Assembly: GCF_021730395.1 (NCBI RefSeq)
Contig: NC_069371.1
Location: 68,974,001 to 69,038,000, forward strand
DNA: 64,000 bases
From: Mercenaria mercenaria
Taxonomy: Eukaryota > Mollusca > Bivalvia > Venerida > Veneridae
Reading direction: 5' to 3'
A model generated the notes under the pieces. The model had not been told where the DNA came from and made no database searches. It worked only from the letters and a program-made list of their open reading frames with translations. A program made the position numbers and the translations under genes. This document shows, piece by piece, positions 12,241-25,913 of the stretch. Numbering within the stretch: position 1 is the first letter of the stretch; every line of letters starts with the position of its first letter.

Positions 12241-12865
12241 AGAAAAAAATAGGGGGAAACTAATCAGGAGAGGGGTATGCACAAAAACTAGTGGGAAAAA
12301 AACAACCAGCGGGGGTGGGGAGAAAAACTAACTGGTTGGTATTTTCTCCCTTGTTTATGCAAAAAAACTAGGATGAAAACAACAACCAAGGGGGAGATAA
12401 AAACAAACGGTTCTTGTTTTTTCTCCCTTGTTTATGCACAAAAACTAGGGGGAAAACAACCAAGGGGAGAAAAAAAACAACCGGTTGGGGTTTTTTTCTC
12501 CCTTGTTTATGAATTAAAACTTAGTAGGGTGGAAAAACCACCAGGGGGAGGGAACAACTAGTTGGTTTTTTCTCCCTTGTTTATTGACAAAATCTAAGGG
12601 GAAAAACAACCAGGGGAGAGAAAAAACCAACCGGTTGATTTTTTTTTTTTTTTTGCTCTCTTGATTATGCACAAAAAAACTAGGGGGAATAGAACAACTT
12701 GGTAGGTGGGGTGGGGGGGGGGGGGGAAAAACAAAAGAAAACAACCGATTGTTTTTTCACCCTTGTTTATGCACAACAACTAGGGGGAACCAACCAGGAA
12801 GAAATCAGCCAGTTGGCTTTTTCCCCGGGGAAGAAATCAGCCGGTTGTTTTTTTCCTCGGGGAAA
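12241..12865 (+). repeat. 75-bp minisatellite array, block B (about 8 units)
   Basis: The unit is ACTAGGGGGAAAACAACC, AGGGGGAGAAAAAA, CAACCGGTTGGTTTTTT, CTCCCTTGTTTATGCACA. One clean unit is 75 bases, the same length as block A. It shares ACTAGGGGGAAA and CAACC with block A, so the two blocks are diverged relatives. Block B has turned the centre into a dyad, AACCGGTT flanked by A- and T-runs. Confidence 0.8.
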
Positions 12866-15800
12866 ACCTGACTGGGGTAAAATCTGACCGTTACACTGGG
12901 TTTTATCATGTTCTAACTTCTATACGACCAATACATGCCAAGTCATGCATACCGTCTCCTTTAAAATGTTTTAAGATGATATTTCGTTTAAACAGATAAG
13001 GCGGTGTTTATCCTGGGGTCAACTACATTTTCATATCAGTGAGATATATATACAGATGAAAATATGAAAAAGGGTGATTACGTTACTGAACAACTGAACA
13101 AGGCAAATGATAAGCTCAGGTGTAAAACCTGACAACGCCATAATAGTGGGGAATGTCTCTTCCTGATTCAATGTTTACTCATGCTGTTATCTTGATACAT
13201 GTAACTAGACAGGATTTCTGATATTTGACATCCAGTTATTCTTTGCATTTCCATTGCTTCCTTATTCGACTTAATAAACTGTCGTCTGCACTTTAGGACT
13301 TAGATATAAAGTGTTAGCACCAGAGTAAGGGAAAAAACTTTAACCCAAAACCTTGACCTTTGGAACAGCAAAAGCCCCTTTGTGACTTTACCTTGTCCTA
13401 TATGAATGCACAGTATCCTGTGGGATAAAATTGTCTCCCATGTAGTCCGGGGCTAAGCCATTTTTATCTTAAAAACATGACACAGGATAATCTGGTTTAA
13501 TCTAATATTAATAATAAATAAGAAATTTCGTGTGCAATCAATCATCGAACATTAATAATCCATTTGTGCTCGAATAAGTTGTTTATTCTGTTCTGCTTTA
13601 CACAAAACAACGGTAGAGGAAAATTGTTACATAGTATATTGATAACTTGTCTCATTTGTATTTATCTCAGTTCATAAGAAATCGAATGCGTTGCTTTCTC
13701 TAAAACGTCTATTCTTATCCCTCTTGAACAGAAGTTTGCAAAATCGCATGCAGTTGCTATAGAGAAATTACTGCAGCTCTTTATAAAATAAGAAACAGGG
13801 GCGTCCGAGAACTATGGACAATATAGCACGCTTATGATTCAAAAACGTTTGTGGAAAAACATACTTAAATTAAGCAAATGTCCTAACTCAGTACTTGTGT
13901 GCCTAGACTTACGCATGGCATACTCTATTGATGCGCAACATTATATTGAAAAAAAATCCTGATGCATTGATATCATTTAAGAAATAATTTAAAGCAAAAC
14001 AGTGCTTTATCACTATTTATACACGATGGGCGGTTATATTCGTGCGTAATAATTTCACGAGGGCGCAGCGATTCTAATATGTTCTTTATTGTAAAATTTA
14101 TATCAAATATGATGGAACTGTTTATTCGCGCAAGCATGGCGCCAATAATAGGTATTTTTTAAAACACGCCAGGACCGGAAACGGTAATGGAGGCAGTAAA
14201 CAGTTTTCAGCTGTTAGTGTCGAATTGGCCAGGTCAAATTTACAAATAAGAGGCAATTTACGGAATGAAGTGCATATTTGAACTTCTAAATAATAATAAT
14301 TGCTAGAAATGAAGTTTCAGCGGCTAGAATTGAGTTTCACTTATTTAAAGAAAATCAGTTGAGTAGCCTTGATCTTGATAGTATGACGTAATGACTTGCA
14401 GGAGCGTATACATGCTTCCTCTGAGCTAGCTTAAAGTGGGGTTGTCATTTTAGCAGAGGCCTCAGGAAAACTGGAATAGTGAAAAAACGGTACGGATGGC
14501 ACATATATTTGAGCTTATTTTCAGATTTTACAGTGTTACTGGAGTATGGAACAGTGTAGCAATTGGGGCTGTCATTTGCAGGGAATTTTCTGCAGCGATT
14601 TAAAAATTGGCAAATTTAGCTTTTTTCGTCAACAGTTTCCGCGACCGGGAGAGCACAAAATTCAGGTCTTGTAAACAGGAAACTAAATATTAGAGATGTA
14701 TTGCAGATGGTTTGTAACGATAGACATACAGTGATGTTAATGTTGCAATATCTTTATTTCAGGTGTGTGGTTACAGACTTTTGTGTGAGGACTGTAGGCC
14801 GAGAAGCTCAGAAAACTGTTTACTGCCTCCAATACGTCTTGCGGCAGAATTCAGTTCGAGCGAAAATTATTGCGAATTATTCAGCAAAGCGAATAACTAA
14901 TTCAGTATGTGTATAAATTAATCCAAACATTTGTGCAATGTGACATTTCGTTTAAAACATGTTATTAAGTAAAATATTTCATGAAATTTGAAAGATGCGT
15001 ACATGGCGCATATATCTCGTTGACGTGACGTCAACATAACATCGTTGTGATGAATAAAGCATTGTTAGTCATATTAGAATTATCCTTATAAGATGATTAT
15101 GAAAATAAACAATAATGGAACGAAAAATAATACTAATAAAATTAGCGCAGAATAAAATAATTATTTAACATTTTCCTGTATAATACATGATATGTCTGGA
15201 CTCGTATCCATCCAGAAAACATAGTGGCCCCGTCTTACGTCCCATAAGATATGTTTCTTCGAATGGATACTCATCAAAACAAATTGTCGTATTTTACAGA
15301 ACAATATAAAATAACCTAAAGGTATTCACGCTATTCTAACATACTTTTTTAATACATACACATTCTTTAAGGAAATCTTTATAATCATTCCTGCAAATCT
15401 TAACCAGTGTTGCTAAAAGGTCCAATGCTACGAAGCATGCATATACAATACTTAAAGCTGAAAATAACACAGTGTCATGCACCCTAATAAAATCAACAAA
15501 ACGAGCTTATTTTCCTAACGTGAGCCATATATATGCAAATGATTTTATAAAAGGTATTAAAATAAAATTATCAGCATTACGGCTGCCGATATTACAGTTA
15601 CATGTACTGTAATTGACATCGATTATTATTTTCAAAACACACACTTATGTTTTAACTATTTTTTATCATTGACTTCTTACTGGATGAGTATTCGTACACT
15701 TACACTGCATAATTTTAAAATATCATTTTCAAGTAATGCAATTGAGTGTGACGTAAATAATTTTCTACATGAATTAAAAAACAATTTCTAAATCGGAACA

Positions 15801-17111
15801 AGTTTAATGACATAAATCTGGAGGCATATAGCTTCAACCTCTCTTTTAAGTTAATGGTGGTTTTCTTATAGAAAATATGTATTCATTCTTAAATACTGTC
15901 TGAGTTTACTCTGCAAACGCTTCAGGGCGCACAGGATATTTCTCGAGGAAGTATCACTGTCATCCGAACAACACAAAAATAATCGTATAAAATATATCTG
16001 ACAGTTATTGTAACTGTTGGCGTTTTTCTCAAAATGACACTACAAAATTAGTTTCTTCAGAAATCATTCCGCTAGTTCTACTTACATTCTGCAGTCGAAA
16101 CATCAATAGAATGAATTCGAGGTTAAGTTTTTAAAGAATTCAATTATTTCATCCCAAACGAACTATATAGACAATGCATTCTTCCAATAGTAGATGATTT
16201 TGCCAACCGGTTCAAGGCGAAGAACAGTAGTTGCTTTGTAGGGCAGCAATGCTTTTCAAATTTTGATTTTTCATTGGGAGGTCTTGAAACCTAAATGTGT
16301 AGTAAATGTGTACCTGCATTACAAGCGATGGATATCACTAAAGATGTTTCATCGCTTGAAAATAATATTTGCTCATTTCAATTGTAAAAGTCCATTATAT
16401 TTCCTTCTGTAGCTGAAAAGTTATCCGGACGAAAAAATTACAAATTAAGTATGAATGGAGTATACCTTTGTAAGAGAAATATAGTTATTTGGAGGGACAA
16501 CGTAATTATAATATACCCCGTCCTGAGTTGTTGTAATCTTGTATATAGATTGTTGAAATAATTCCAATTGTAGATTCCTTGTGCTTTACACAAAAATTGT
16601 AACAGAAAAAAATGAAAGGAACATCTACCACCGTTGTCATTGTTAGGATTCTTTATATCAGTCTTGATTGACATTATTCATTTATTACTAATCTTATGTA
16701 ATTCAGATGCCTTCGCTACAAATGAGCTCAAATGAATTAAGTTTTACGTCATAAATATCCACTACAACTGAGCGTAGTTTTATGTACAACAGAACATAAT
16801 AAACAGCTTTTTCGAGTTGTGAATGGTTATTAATTATTCATTTATTGATTAAGCCCGATGTTTCTGATTTCATTATTATTGTTGTTGTTGTTTAAGGAGG
16901 TAGGTTACCTTGTTACCAGGGTAAATTCAAATTAGTTGAACCGCAGCAATTTTGTGTATTTCGTATAATTTAATGTTCTAACTGCCAGACTCTCAATTTC
17001 GTTTATATCTGTCCCTTCAAGTACACCTTTTTATACAGGTTTGAAGTACATGACCCTCCAAAGGTATTTCATATTGAAAGAAGAAGGAAAATACGGATAT
17101 GTGACACTTTT
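12866..17111. other. intergenic, AT-rich, no supported gene
   Basis: Four kilobases with no convincing exon chain. A possible isolated exon (14,763-14,900 plus) is discussed among the findings. Otherwise only AT-rich sequence, a few TA-rich stretches and poor reading frames were seen. Confidence 0.5.
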
Positions 17112-18364
17112 AATCTGAAAAGGATGTCACAAATTTTGATAAAAATGTCATCTTATGACTTTTCATATGTTGCATTAGAAAAGTAAACTTGAATTTCCTT
17201 ATTCTTATTTGGAGGAATCAAATTTCATTTGATTCTAATTTGTAACAAAAGCAGAAAATGTGGTCGTTTGTTCGCCATTTTGTAAACTATTGTCAACAGA
17301 ACATCGTTTCAAATATCAGAATGGGCTAACCTTTGACTAAAGAACAAAGGTGGCACTCTAATTCCTTTATCAGCATTCGAGTTATGTTATTCTTTGTCTT
17401 TTAACTTTATATACGTACCTTGAAGCTTTACACTATATGGTGGTTCGAATGTGTAATTGGTACTTTAAACTTTGAAAGCTGTGTTTGTAACTTTTTCATA
17501 TGCGGATTTAACTTTATATCTGGTACTTTTATCTGTATATAATTATTCGTTGTATGCAAGTTATACATTATTTTTATTCTCTATACGATGTTTTCAACTT
17601 CGTCAGCGGTTCAAGAACATTAATGGCTATTTGTTTTTTTTTACTGGACATGAGGTAATTGCCACTGAATGTACATTGTATATCAGTTTTTAATCTGCAT
17701 GCCTCACTATATTAAATATTTATGCTGTAGATTATCTTGTATATGCGTTTCTCTCAATTTGCAAACTGTTGTTGTCTTTATGTGTAGTGGTTAAAACATC
17801 CTTTATACCGTATTTTGTATTTGGTTTAAACATATTTAATTTGTTCAAGTCATCACAACAATTGTGATAAGGGAAATGGACAGAAAGCTAATTAGCTTAC
17901 GATTTGCAACTGTATATGCGGTGAGCGATGTAATCAGATACAAAGCTGATCTGGATTTTATACCAGAGTACGTTCATGCATTTACATCGATTGATAATAC
18001 AGATAAACATTTATTAGGTATATTTTGGTAAAAATAATGTTTACAGACACTTAGTTTTAATATATAAAAGAGAAGAAATAAGCTCCTGTCTGCATAATTT
18101 TGAATTTAGCGCTTAATCGTTCTGACAATTTATAATATATGGAAGTCAAATTTAATGATTTATGTTTGAAAGCACATATATATATATATGTTGTGTTTTC
18201 ATACAGTATACCAACATCTGATGCAACGACACACCTCTGGGTGGTTTAACTTTAATTTCAAATCTCTACTGATCAGGATCTAATTTTAATGCCAATACTC
18301 AAGGGCATACTTATTTAACGCTGATATATTATTAACCTAATTAGTGTTTCTGGATTCCATTCAA

Positions 18365-18525
18365 GTAGTTATGTATTTTCCACACATTGTCCACCTGAGT
18401 CAGTGGTGGCCAACCCACTGCCATCATTCATCTCACCGCTGAAAACATCTCCTCCCGTAGATCGAAAACGCGACACCTCGTGTGAAAACCTCTGGCTCTT
18501 TCTGCTGAGCTAACACGTGGTGCAT
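18365..18525 (-). mobile_element. degraded tRNA-like SINE (left palindrome arm)
   Basis: On the minus strand it reads GTGTTAGCTCAGCAGAAAGAG (A box) then GTGTCGCGTTTTCGATCTACGG (decayed B box). A body with GGCAGTGGGTTGGCCACCACTG follows. The mirror copy is at 23,125-23,290. It was inserted before the inverted duplication, because both arms carry it at the same place. Confidence 0.55.
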
Positions 18526-19899
18526 TTGTGTGAAGTTTGCTTACAAATGCGACTATTTGAGTTTTGATGTATTATTGCTGCGCCCATTCAACTGGAGTAT
18601 AAGTCTTTTTGTTATTAGAAAGCTTTTAAGGAGAAGAATTCTGTAAGACTAGTCTTCCATTCTTATCCTTTCCTAAGTTACAATATTCACTGCATGACTA
18701 TGTATCAATGTATATGTTAACTAAATATGTTTAAACTATTAGAAAGCATATTTTGAGTCTGCAAGAGATGGAACTAATTATACGATAATTAAACACCCCA
18801 TATCTTCATTTATGATGTTATTGTACATGACATATGCATTATTAGAAGGAACACTTGGAATTGGTAGGTCAAACTTGACTGAGCAACGGATCCCTAAAAC
18901 TGTTGTTATTACAAGCTGGCCAGTCAAACTCCATGAACATAGAAATAACCTCTGAGGTTAGTCATTCTTTCAAAATTTGAGGCGACTCTCTGGCTGAACG
19001 CGATCCACGGATAACTTATTATTACACCCGAGGATGGAAAAGTGGAATGTTGAAACATGCCAGACATCTTATTTGTCACAAAGTTTAACATACATCGTTA
19101 CCTTCAAATGGTCAATATATTGAAACAAACCCCATTGGACAGAAACTACTATATTACAGCCATGAACAATAACCACTACGTTTGTTGTGTGCGAGAACGT
19201 AGACTGTTAGCACATCCAATCACTACATATTTTTCAAAAAGATAGATTAGTGCCGCTCCATTGCAAAGGGCATAAAATAGATTAAAATATTCTTGTCTGA
19301 AACCACAAGGCCTATGCCTTCGATATTTGGTATGTAGACATTACAAACTAAATTTTACGAGTTGGTTATTAATATATACTTACACAGATGTGCCCTAGAA
19401 GGAACGTTTGCTATGATTTAATTTGTCTACCATTTGTGTAATTTACTTGATATGATTAACACCGCTTATTGAATGTATAAGAAGGTATCGAATATTCTAA
19501 AACGATCCGCAGCAAGCAGCCTATACAAGAATCTTCGATAAAATATAGCTGTACCATTTCACCTTACGATTGTAACATAAAGAATTTCTACTCTGCTTCC
19601 ATTATTTGCAGTCTACAAACTCATTTGTTTCCAGTAATAATATAAAATACATCTAAATTTTTAGGCGAACAATTACTAACTGATATTTATTTATTCATTA
19701 GCAATTTTCACCGTGGGAAAATGTTTGCCGTCTACCGTTCGAGATGCCAATTCAGTATCAGTGTCATCGTACTTTACAACTCCCTCGGTGCAGTTAACGC
19801 AGGCACCATAAGTGTCAACTAATATTACAGTAAATGAAATGCAATCCATGTTACTATAGTACAGACTCAAGTGAAGGGACCGCCACAGCTAAAACAGGA

Positions 19900-20640
19900 A
19901 AACCATACGACATCTTGTCATGAACTTCTTGAATGATAGTTATTAATTTTGGCTTGTAGCATCATTGTAAGTTGTTCTCCAAATGTTTGGGGTAATTTGG
20001 AGAAAAAAACACTATCCTCTAAATGCCTTCTTTTGATGAACCGCTTGATGGGTATTCATAAATCTTGGGCTGTAGCATCATTGTAATGTTTTCTATGAAA
20101 TGTGTTCAAATTGGAGCACTTTGCACTTTTAAAATGCCGTTACGTCGAAAAATTGAAAAACACCTTTAAAGGACTTCTTCTCATGAACCACTCGATGAAT
20201 CTTCATCATTTGGTCGGTCCGCAGCATTACTGTGAAGTCTTTCTTCAACATTCGAATGAGGTTACTTGGCCCCTTATAGGGTCCATTGGAACTATAAATA
20301 GAAATAGCTTAAAACCACTTAAACTCGTGAACCACTCAATCGATCTGCGTCATACTTCCTCTGTAGCATTATTATAAGGTCATATCCCGAATTTGTTAGA
20401 AAGGAACTTACAGTGCTGAAAGAAGAAACCCATTAAAATGCTTTCTTTTTATGAACAAATTTGGGTGCTTAGCACCTTAAAGGGGACACTAGATCAAACA
20501 ATAGAAATGCTTTAAAATTATCTCCCCACCCCTTGAACTACTCGGTGAATCTTCATTTAACTTGGTCTGTAGCATAATTATAAGGTCTTCTCTTAACTGT
20601 GTTCAAACTTGACCTGTTTTATGATATTTTACAAAACAGA
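19900..20640 (+). repeat. tandem units inside the palindrome arm
   Basis: Four to five diverged units each carry TGAACC(A/G)CT(C/T)GATG, AATCTTCAT or a similar segment, then TGTAGCAT(C/T)ATTGTAA and CTTCTC. Spacing is roughly 120-210 bases. Mirrored at 21,010-21,730. The same unit type recurs at 27,960-28,200, so it is a dispersed repeat family and not a coding region. Confidence 0.65.
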
Positions 20641-20729
20641 GTTGTTACTACTCATGATCTGTGTGTCGGTCAAATAGCAAATACAAGGGGAGCAATTAGG
20701 GCCACTTTGGCTTTTGTTGTACACGTTAG

Positions 20730-20915
20730 CGATGTATGTTTATGTCTCATCTGTAACGTAGTGACAAAGTTAGCTTTTGTGATTGCTCTTCGTCTGACCG
20801 TTCGTCCGTCCGTCGTCCGTCCGTCCACAATTCTTGTGAACATGATAGAGACCACATTTTGCAATTGATTTTAATCAAACTTGCACACAACTTTTATCGG
20901 CATAATATCTCGATC
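20730..20915 (-). repeat. palindrome spacer made of a clam-type repeat end
   Basis: Reverse complement of the segment type seen at 2,680-2,820: GAGATATTATGCC, TTGTGTGCAAGTTTGATT, GTGGACGGACGGACGACGG, GCAATCACAAAAGCTAAC. It is the only unpaired DNA between the two palindrome arms, so the fold point of the duplication lies at or inside this repeat. Confidence 0.8.
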
Positions 20916-23900
20916 CTAACGTGTACAACAAAAGCCAAAGTGGCCCTAATTGCTCCCCTTGTATTTGCTATTTGACCGACACACAGATCATGAGTAGTAA
21001 CAACTCTGTTTTGTAAAATATCATAAAACAGGTCAAGTTTGAACACAGTTAAGAGAAGACCTTATAATTATGCTACAGACCAAGTTAAATGAAGATTCAC
21101 CGAGTAGTTCAAGGGGTGGGGAGATAATTTTAAAGCATTTCTATTGTTTGATCTAGTGTCCCCTTTAAGGTGCTAAGCACCCAAATTTGTTCATAAAAGA
21201 AAGCATTTTAATGGGTTTCTTCTTTCAGCACTGTAAGTTCCTTTCTAACAAATTCGGGATATGACCTTATAATAATGCTACAGAGGAAGTATGACGCAGA
21301 TCGATTGATTGGTTCACGAGTTTAAGTGGTTTTAAGCTATTTCTATTTATAGTTCCAATGGACCCTATAAGGGGCCAAGTAACCTCATTCGAATGTTGAA
21401 GAAAGACTTCACAGTAATGCTGCGGACCGACCAAATGATGAAGATTCATCGAGTGGTTCATGAGAAGAAGTCCTTTAAAGGTGTTTTTCAATTTTTCGAC
21501 GTAACGGCATTTTAAAAGTGCAAAGTGCTCCAATTTGAACACATTTCATAGAAAACATTACAATGATGCTACAGCCCAAGATTTATGAATACCCATCAAG
21601 CGGTTCATCAAAAGAAGGCATTTAGAGGATAGTGTTTTTTTCTCCAAATTACCCCAAACATTTGGAGAACAACTTACAATGATGCTACAAGCCAAAATTA
21701 ATAACTATCATTCAAGAAGTTCATGACAAGATGTCGTATGGTTTTCCTGTTTTAGCTGTGGCGGTCCCTACACTTGAGTCTGTACTATAGTAACATGGAT
21801 TGCATTTCATTTACTGTAATACTAGTTGACACTTATGGTGCCAGCGTTAACTGCACCGAGGGAGTTGTAAAGTATGATGACACTGATACTGAACTGGCAT
21901 CTCGAACGGTAGACGGCAAACATTTTCCCACGGTGAAAATTGCTAATGAATAAATAAATATCAGTTAGTAATTGTTCGCCTAAAAATTTAGATGTATTTT
22001 ATATTATTACTGGAAACAAATGAGTTTGAAGACTGCAAATAATGGAAGCAGAGTAGAAATTCTTTATGTTACAATCGTAAGGTGAAATGGTACAGCTATA
22101 TTTTATCGAAGATTCTTGTATAGGCTGCTTGCTGCGGATCGTTTTAGAATATTCGATACCTTCTTATACATTCAATAAGCGGTGTTAATCATATCAAGTA
22201 AATTACACAAATGGTAGACAAATTAAATCATAGCAAACGTTCCTTCTAGGGCACATCTGTGTAAGTATATATTAATAACCAACTCGTAAAATTTAGTTTG
22301 TAATGTCTACATACCAAATATCGAAGGCATAGGCCTTGTGGTTTCAGACAAGAATATTTTAATCTATTTTATGCCCTTTGCAATGGAGCGGCACTAATCT
22401 ATCTCTTTGAAAAATATGTAGTGATTGGATGTGCTAACAGTCTACGTTCTCGCACACAACAACAGTAGTGGTTATTGTTCATGGCTGTAATATAGTAGTT
22501 TCTGTCCAATGGGGTTTGTTTCAATATATTGACCATTTGAAGGTAACGATGTATGTTAAACTTTGTGACAAATAAGATGTCTGGCATGTTTCAACATTCC
22601 ACTTTTCCATCCTCGGGTGTAATAATATGTTATCCGTGGATCGCGTTCAGCCAGAGAGTCGCCTCAGATTTTGAAAGAATGACTAACCTCAGAGGTTTTT
22701 TCTATGTTCATGGAGTTTGACTGGCCAGCTTGTAATAACAACAGTTTTAGGGATCCGTTGCTCAGTCAAGTTTGACCTACCAATTCCAAGTGTTCCTTCT
22801 AATAATGCATATGTCATGTACCATAACATCATAAATGAAGATATGGGGTGTTTAATTATCGTATAATTAATTCCATCTCTTGCAGACTCAAAATATGCTT
22901 TCTAATAGTTTAAACATATTTAGTTAACATATACATTGATACATAGTCATGCAGTGAATATTGCAACTTAGGAAAGGATAAGATTGGAAGACTAGTCTTA
23001 TAGAATTCTTCTCCTTAAAAGCTTTCTAATAACAAAAAGACTTATACTCCAGTTGAATGGGCGCAGCAATAATACATCAAAACTCAAATAGTCGCATTTG
23101 TAAGCAAACTTCACACAAATGCACCACGTGTTAGCTCAGCAGAAAGAGCAAGAGATTTTCACACGAGGTGTCGCGTTTTCGATCTACGGGAGGAGATGTT
23201 TTCAGCGGTGAGATGAATGATGGCAGTGGGTTGGCCACCACTGACTTAGGTGGACAATGTGTGGAAAATACATAACTACTTGAATGGAATCCAGAAACAC
23301 TAATTAGGTTAATAATATATCAGCGTTAAATAAGTATGCCCTTGAGTATTGGCATTAAAATTAGATCCTGATCAGTAGAGATTTGAAATTAAAGTTAAAC
23401 CACCCAGAGGTGTGTCGTTGCATCAGATGTTGGTATACTGTATGAAAACACAAAGAGTTTCTTTTATAAACCGCCGCCATTTATTTATGTATATATATAT
23501 ATATATGCTTTCAAACATAAATCATTAAATTTGACTTCCATATATTATAAATTGTCAGAACGATTAAGCGCTAAATTCAAAATTATGCAGACAGGAGCTT
23601 ATTTCTTCTCTTTTATATATTAAAACTAAGTGTCTGTAAACATTATTTTTACCAAAATATACCTAATAAATGTTTATCTGTATTATCAATCGATGTAAAT
23701 GCATGAACGTACTCTGGTATAAAATCCAGATCAGCTTTGTATCTGATTACATCGCTCACCGCATATACAGTTGCAAATCGTAAGCTAATTAGCTTTCTGT
23801 CCATTTCCCTTATCACAATTGTTGTGTATTATTCATGTAATGACTTGAACAAATTAAATATGTTTAAACCAAATACAAAATACGGTATAAAGGATGTTTT

Positions 23901-24596
23901 AACCACTACACATAAAGACAACAACAGTTTGCAAATTGAGAGAAACGCATATACAAGATAATCTACAGCATAAATATTTAATATAGTGAGGCATGCAGAT
24001 TAAAAACTGATATACAATGTACATTCAGTAGCAATTACCTCATGTCCAGTAAAAAAAACAAATAGCCATTAATGTTCTTGAACCGCTGACGAAGTTGAAA
24101 ACATCGTATAGAGAATAAAAATAATGTATAACTTACATACAACGAATAATTATATACAGATAAAAGTACCAGATATAAAGTTAAATCCGCATATGAAAAA
24201 GTTACAAACACAGCTTTCAAAGTTTAAAGTACCAATTACACATTCGAACCACCATATAGTGTAAAGCTTCAAAGTACGTATATAAAGTTAAAAGACAAAG
24301 AATAACATAACTCAAATGCTGATAAAGGAATTAGAGTGCCACCTTTGCTCTTTAGTCAAAGGTTAGCCCAGGCACATATTTGGCTCTTCTGATCTTTGAA
24401 ACGATGTTCTGTTGACAATAGTTTACAAAATGGCGAACAAACGACCACATTTTCTGCTTTTGTTACAAATTAGAATCAAATGAAATTTGATTCCTCCAAA
24501 TAAGAATAAGAAAATTCAAGTTTACTTTTCTAATGCAACATATGAAAAGTCATAAGATGACATTTTTATCAAAATTTGTGACATCCTTTTCAGATT
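20916..24596 (-). repeat. right arm of the 7.5-kb palindrome
   Basis: Reverse-complement copy of 17,112-20,729, ending at CCTTTTCAGATT where similarity stops abruptly. It is 63 bases longer than the left arm, mostly from two small insertions (near 23,450-23,500 and 24,370-24,400). The TA microsatellite at about 23,490-23,506 differs in length from its mirror at 18,176-18,188. Confidence 0.93.
23125..23290 (+). mobile_element. degraded tRNA-like SINE (right palindrome arm)
   Basis: Mirror copy of 18,365-18,525. Here the A-box-like GTGTTAGCTCAGCAGAAAGAG lies on the plus strand. Confidence 0.55.
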
Positions 24597-25480
24597 TTAC
24601 TTTGGATATATCGACCAATGTAAATGGATGGGTCGAAATATAGGTAAAGATAACGTCCCTATGGAAAACCATAATGAGTCTTGTCGGTGTATGGTCAAGC
24701 TGTTGTGACTTAAGTAAGAGCAAAACGCAGCCGCACAGGTCCCTACAAGCATTTCATATATATGTATTGGTAAAGCTTTATCAAAATAGAGAAGCTTAGT
24801 TCTCAGACCGAAGCCTCCTGAAAGCTTACCTCAAAACCATTGTCCCAGCAAGCATTATATATCGGGTCGATATCGGACTTATGTGGTTTACAATACCGGT
24901 CCTTTAACAGTTTATTTTTTTTCAAAAATTGACGTAATATCAGTACAATAGTGGCCTTTTTGACGGTATTTCTGTTTTATACGACCAACATGAAGCAGAG
25001 ATCAAAGATGATTGACCTTAGATCAGTCATCATGAAAAGCATATATTGTCTCTTTATCAACTAGTCTGATCAAAGTACTGATTCTACTAAAGACGTACAT
25101 TTGTAATATTGACACATTCATCAGGATGTAAACTCAGTCATTAGATTGTTTTATACAGAAATAAACAGCATGCCATACATTCAAACAGATAATAACTCTA
25201 TAAATATATTCTGAATTCTGGAACAATAAAAGGTATTTAAATGGAGCGGTGTCTAAATCATGCATGGTCAGGTGACAAAATCATAAATATAGAAACTATT
25301 CATGTTGAATTCTTTGGCTTCTAACAAATTCCTTTTAATGTTGAAACAAATAAAACTATAGACTAGTGAAATTAATGTATATCAATCGTACTCACAAGAC
25401 TATTATGTTGTCTTCAGATCAAATAAATCAGCCAGATTTATTCAAAAAAAAAATTGCAGAAAATGCAGACTAAAAATGGT
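24597..25480. other. no recognisable gene
   Basis: AT-rich. A GTCGATATCGGACTTATGTGG motif (24,868-24,890) resembles a dispersed repeat end, but I cannot delimit it. Confidence 0.45.
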
Positions 25481-25489
25481 AATATTTGT

Positions 25490-25877
25490 CAAATAACATA
25501 AGGTGATGTTTTTCTCTAAACATATTGGGTTTTCATCAATCTTTTTGTCACAAGAACCGGTACTAAAGCACCCCAGATTATAGCATTTACTTTAAAATTT
25601 TCTATCACAGCACCGTTTTTGTTTGATGAAAACGAAGGGCCCACATGAGCATACAGTTGGAATACCTACCTCACATTCTCATTTAAGCTCAACGCATGCA
25701 CCACACGTACAATCGTCTTAACTACATTTTAGCAGCTTTTTTTAACCCTTTGACTTTGACTTAACTTCCATCAGGATAGCAATCTTGTACGGCGGAACAA
25801 CAGGAATAAAGAACGCAGGACAAGCACGTGAAGTTCATACAACCAATTTCAAACGCATATAGACAGCAAGCGCAGCC

Positions 25878-25913
<36 letters not shown>

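Larger units (their letters stand above)
17112..20729 (+). repeat. left arm of a 7.5-kb palindrome (inverted duplication)
   Basis: From AATCTGAAAAGGATGTCAC at the outer end to ...GTTGTACACGTTAG at the inner end, this 3.6-kb arm matches the reverse complement of 20,916-24,596 nearly base for base. By eye identity is well above 95%, with scattered substitutions and a few indels. The right arm carries about 20 extra bases near 24,370 and about 40 near 23,450. Beyond the outer ends the flanks do not match. The arm holds a tRNA-like SINE fragment (18,365-18,525) and diverged tandem units (19,900-20,640). Reading frames occur as mirror pairs and none looks like a gene. Confidence 0.93.

Noticed and set aside
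20102-20377. 91-codon frame mirrored at 21,267-21,542
   Set aside because: Lies in diverged tandem repeat units of the palindrome arms; the duplication makes it look conserved when it is only copied.
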